From Myxococcota bacterium (GTDB taxonomy: Bacteria > Myxococcota > UBA4151), in contig JAPKCE010000083.1 of NCBI GenBank assembly GCA_028823075.1, positions 1 to 7,603 of the forward strand: a DNA stretch of 7,603 nt, read 5' to 3'. Position 1 is the first letter of the stretch, and each line of letters starts with the position of its first letter. Positions 7,203 to 7,603 of the stretch are shown one piece after another. The notes under the pieces were generated by a model, which saw only the letters and a list, made by a program, of their open reading frames with translations, had not been told where the DNA came from and searched no databases. The position numbers were made by a program, and so were the translations under genes.

Positions 7203-7208
7203 CGCCAG

Positions 7209-7603
7209 TTGACCACCCTTCGTACCTATTGCTTGCTCGATAATATGCAGCCGCAATTAGCTGCCTATGTCGCCACGACTAGCCGCGCTTTTTTGCCGGT
7301 CCCTCACGTTGCTTCGTTGTGGGTTGAGATCGCCCCTGGGATGGCCATCAACCGAGTTACCGACACGGCATTAAAAGCCACCCGCTGTCAGCCAGCTATG
7401 CAGGTGGTCGAGCGCGCTTATGGTAGCTTGGAGATGCACCACGAAGATATCGGCGAGGTGCGAGCCGCTGGCTCCGCCATCCTCGACGGCCTGGGTTTGA
7501 CAGAAGAGCAACGCATTAAGCCTACGGTTGTCTCCAACGAGATTATCCGCGCGGTATCCCCCTACCAAGCTCAGGTTATCAACAAGTTCCGTTTCGGTTC
7601 GAT
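7209..7603 (+). CDS. Bacterial microcompartment shell protein, tandem BMC-domain trimer type, CsoS1D-like (3' partial)
   Basis: The first 131 residues of a BMC-T shell protein run off the right edge. Such proteins carry two BMC domains and form pseudohexameric trimers in the shell of protein organelles; the CsoS1D-like class stacks two trimers around a gated pore. The visible part has L-R-T-Y-x-L-L-D-x-M-Q-P-Q-L (residues 4-17), V-E-I-A-P-G-M-A-I-N (39-48), T-D-T-A-L-K-A-T-R-C-Q-P (51-62) and V-V-E-R-A-Y-G (66-72). The second domain begins about residue 106 (V-V-S-N-E-I-I). From memory this closely resembles the Haliangium ochraceum stacked trimer Hoch_5816, about 200 residues long. E68-R69 fall where the Glu-Arg pore-gating pair of this class is expected. 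The gene starts at TTG with GGAG six bases before it, 206 bases after the repeat-protein stop. Other shell and enzyme genes probably follow. Confidence 0.88.
   Translation, partial: MTTLRTYCLLDNMQPQLAAYVATTSRAFLPVPHVASLWVEIAPGMAINRVTDTALKATRCQPAMQVVERAYGSLEMHHEDIGEVRAAGSAILDGLGLTEEQRIKPTVVSNEIIRAVSPYQAQVINKFRFGS

Larger units (their letters stand above)
7003..7208. other. Intergenic gap of 206 bases
   Basis: This noncoding gap lies between the repeat protein and the shell-protein gene. It is more A/T-rich than the flanking genes in its first part, and holds a probable terminator, two short inverted repeats, a run of seven C (7133-7139) and a ribosome binding site. I found no pair of -35/-10 boxes with good match and spacing, although a promoter for the shell-protein gene is expected after the terminator. 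No small ORF or RNA gene could be supported. Confidence 0.7.

Noticed and set aside
7245..7247. ATG at 7245 as the shell-protein start
   Set aside because: It would delete the first 12 residues, which match the family N-terminus, and no Shine-Dalgarno sequence precedes it; TTG 7209 has GGAG at six bases.
7371..7568. Minus-strand ORF of 65 codons at the right end
   Set aside because: It is antisense to the shell-protein frame, which has clear family motifs throughout this stretch.

Overview
The window holds two protein-coding genes on the + strand, both cut by the window edges, separated by a 206-base gap. It looks like a moderately GC-rich bacterium of the myxobacterial or former deltaproteobacterial kind. 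The large protein ends in a MYXO-CTERM-like sorting signal (Cys-Gly-Cys, hydrophobic stretch, Arg cluster). The second gene encodes a microcompartment shell protein whose closest match, from memory, is the stacked-trimer shell protein of the myxobacterium Haliangium ochraceum. This lineage call is an inference from two genes.

Region 1 (1-7002) is the last 2,333 codons of one giant secreted surface protein. Its reading frame is open at the left edge, so the start and signal peptide lie outside. In order it shows: what looks like the end of a GEVED-type domain (to about 87); 22 tandem Ig/cadherin-like repeats of 89-97 residues (94-6309), most with an N-x-x-P start, a D-x-D-G-D calcium-type loop and a T-W-T-P strand; two PKD/REJ-like beta domains (6310-6864); and the sorting tail (6904-6999). 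The likely form is a long, calcium-stiffened rod anchored in the outer envelope, as expected of an adhesin or surface fibre. Its partner is unknown.

Region 2 (7003-7208) is noncoding. It carries a probable intrinsic terminator for the large gene, two short perfect inverted repeats, and a Shine-Dalgarno site for the next gene. I saw no convincing promoter.

Region 3 (7209-7603) is the first 131 codons of a tandem-BMC-domain shell protein (BMC-T, CsoS1D-like). It starts at a TTG codon with a well-placed GGAG. Its presence suggests that a bacterial microcompartment locus begins at or continues past the right edge.

The two genes look like separate transcription units with unrelated jobs. The main points of interest are the shell-protein gene at the edge; a two-repeat unit copied three times in the giant protein, marked by cysteine pairs exactly 28 residues apart; and a run of 2,008 residues with no lysine.
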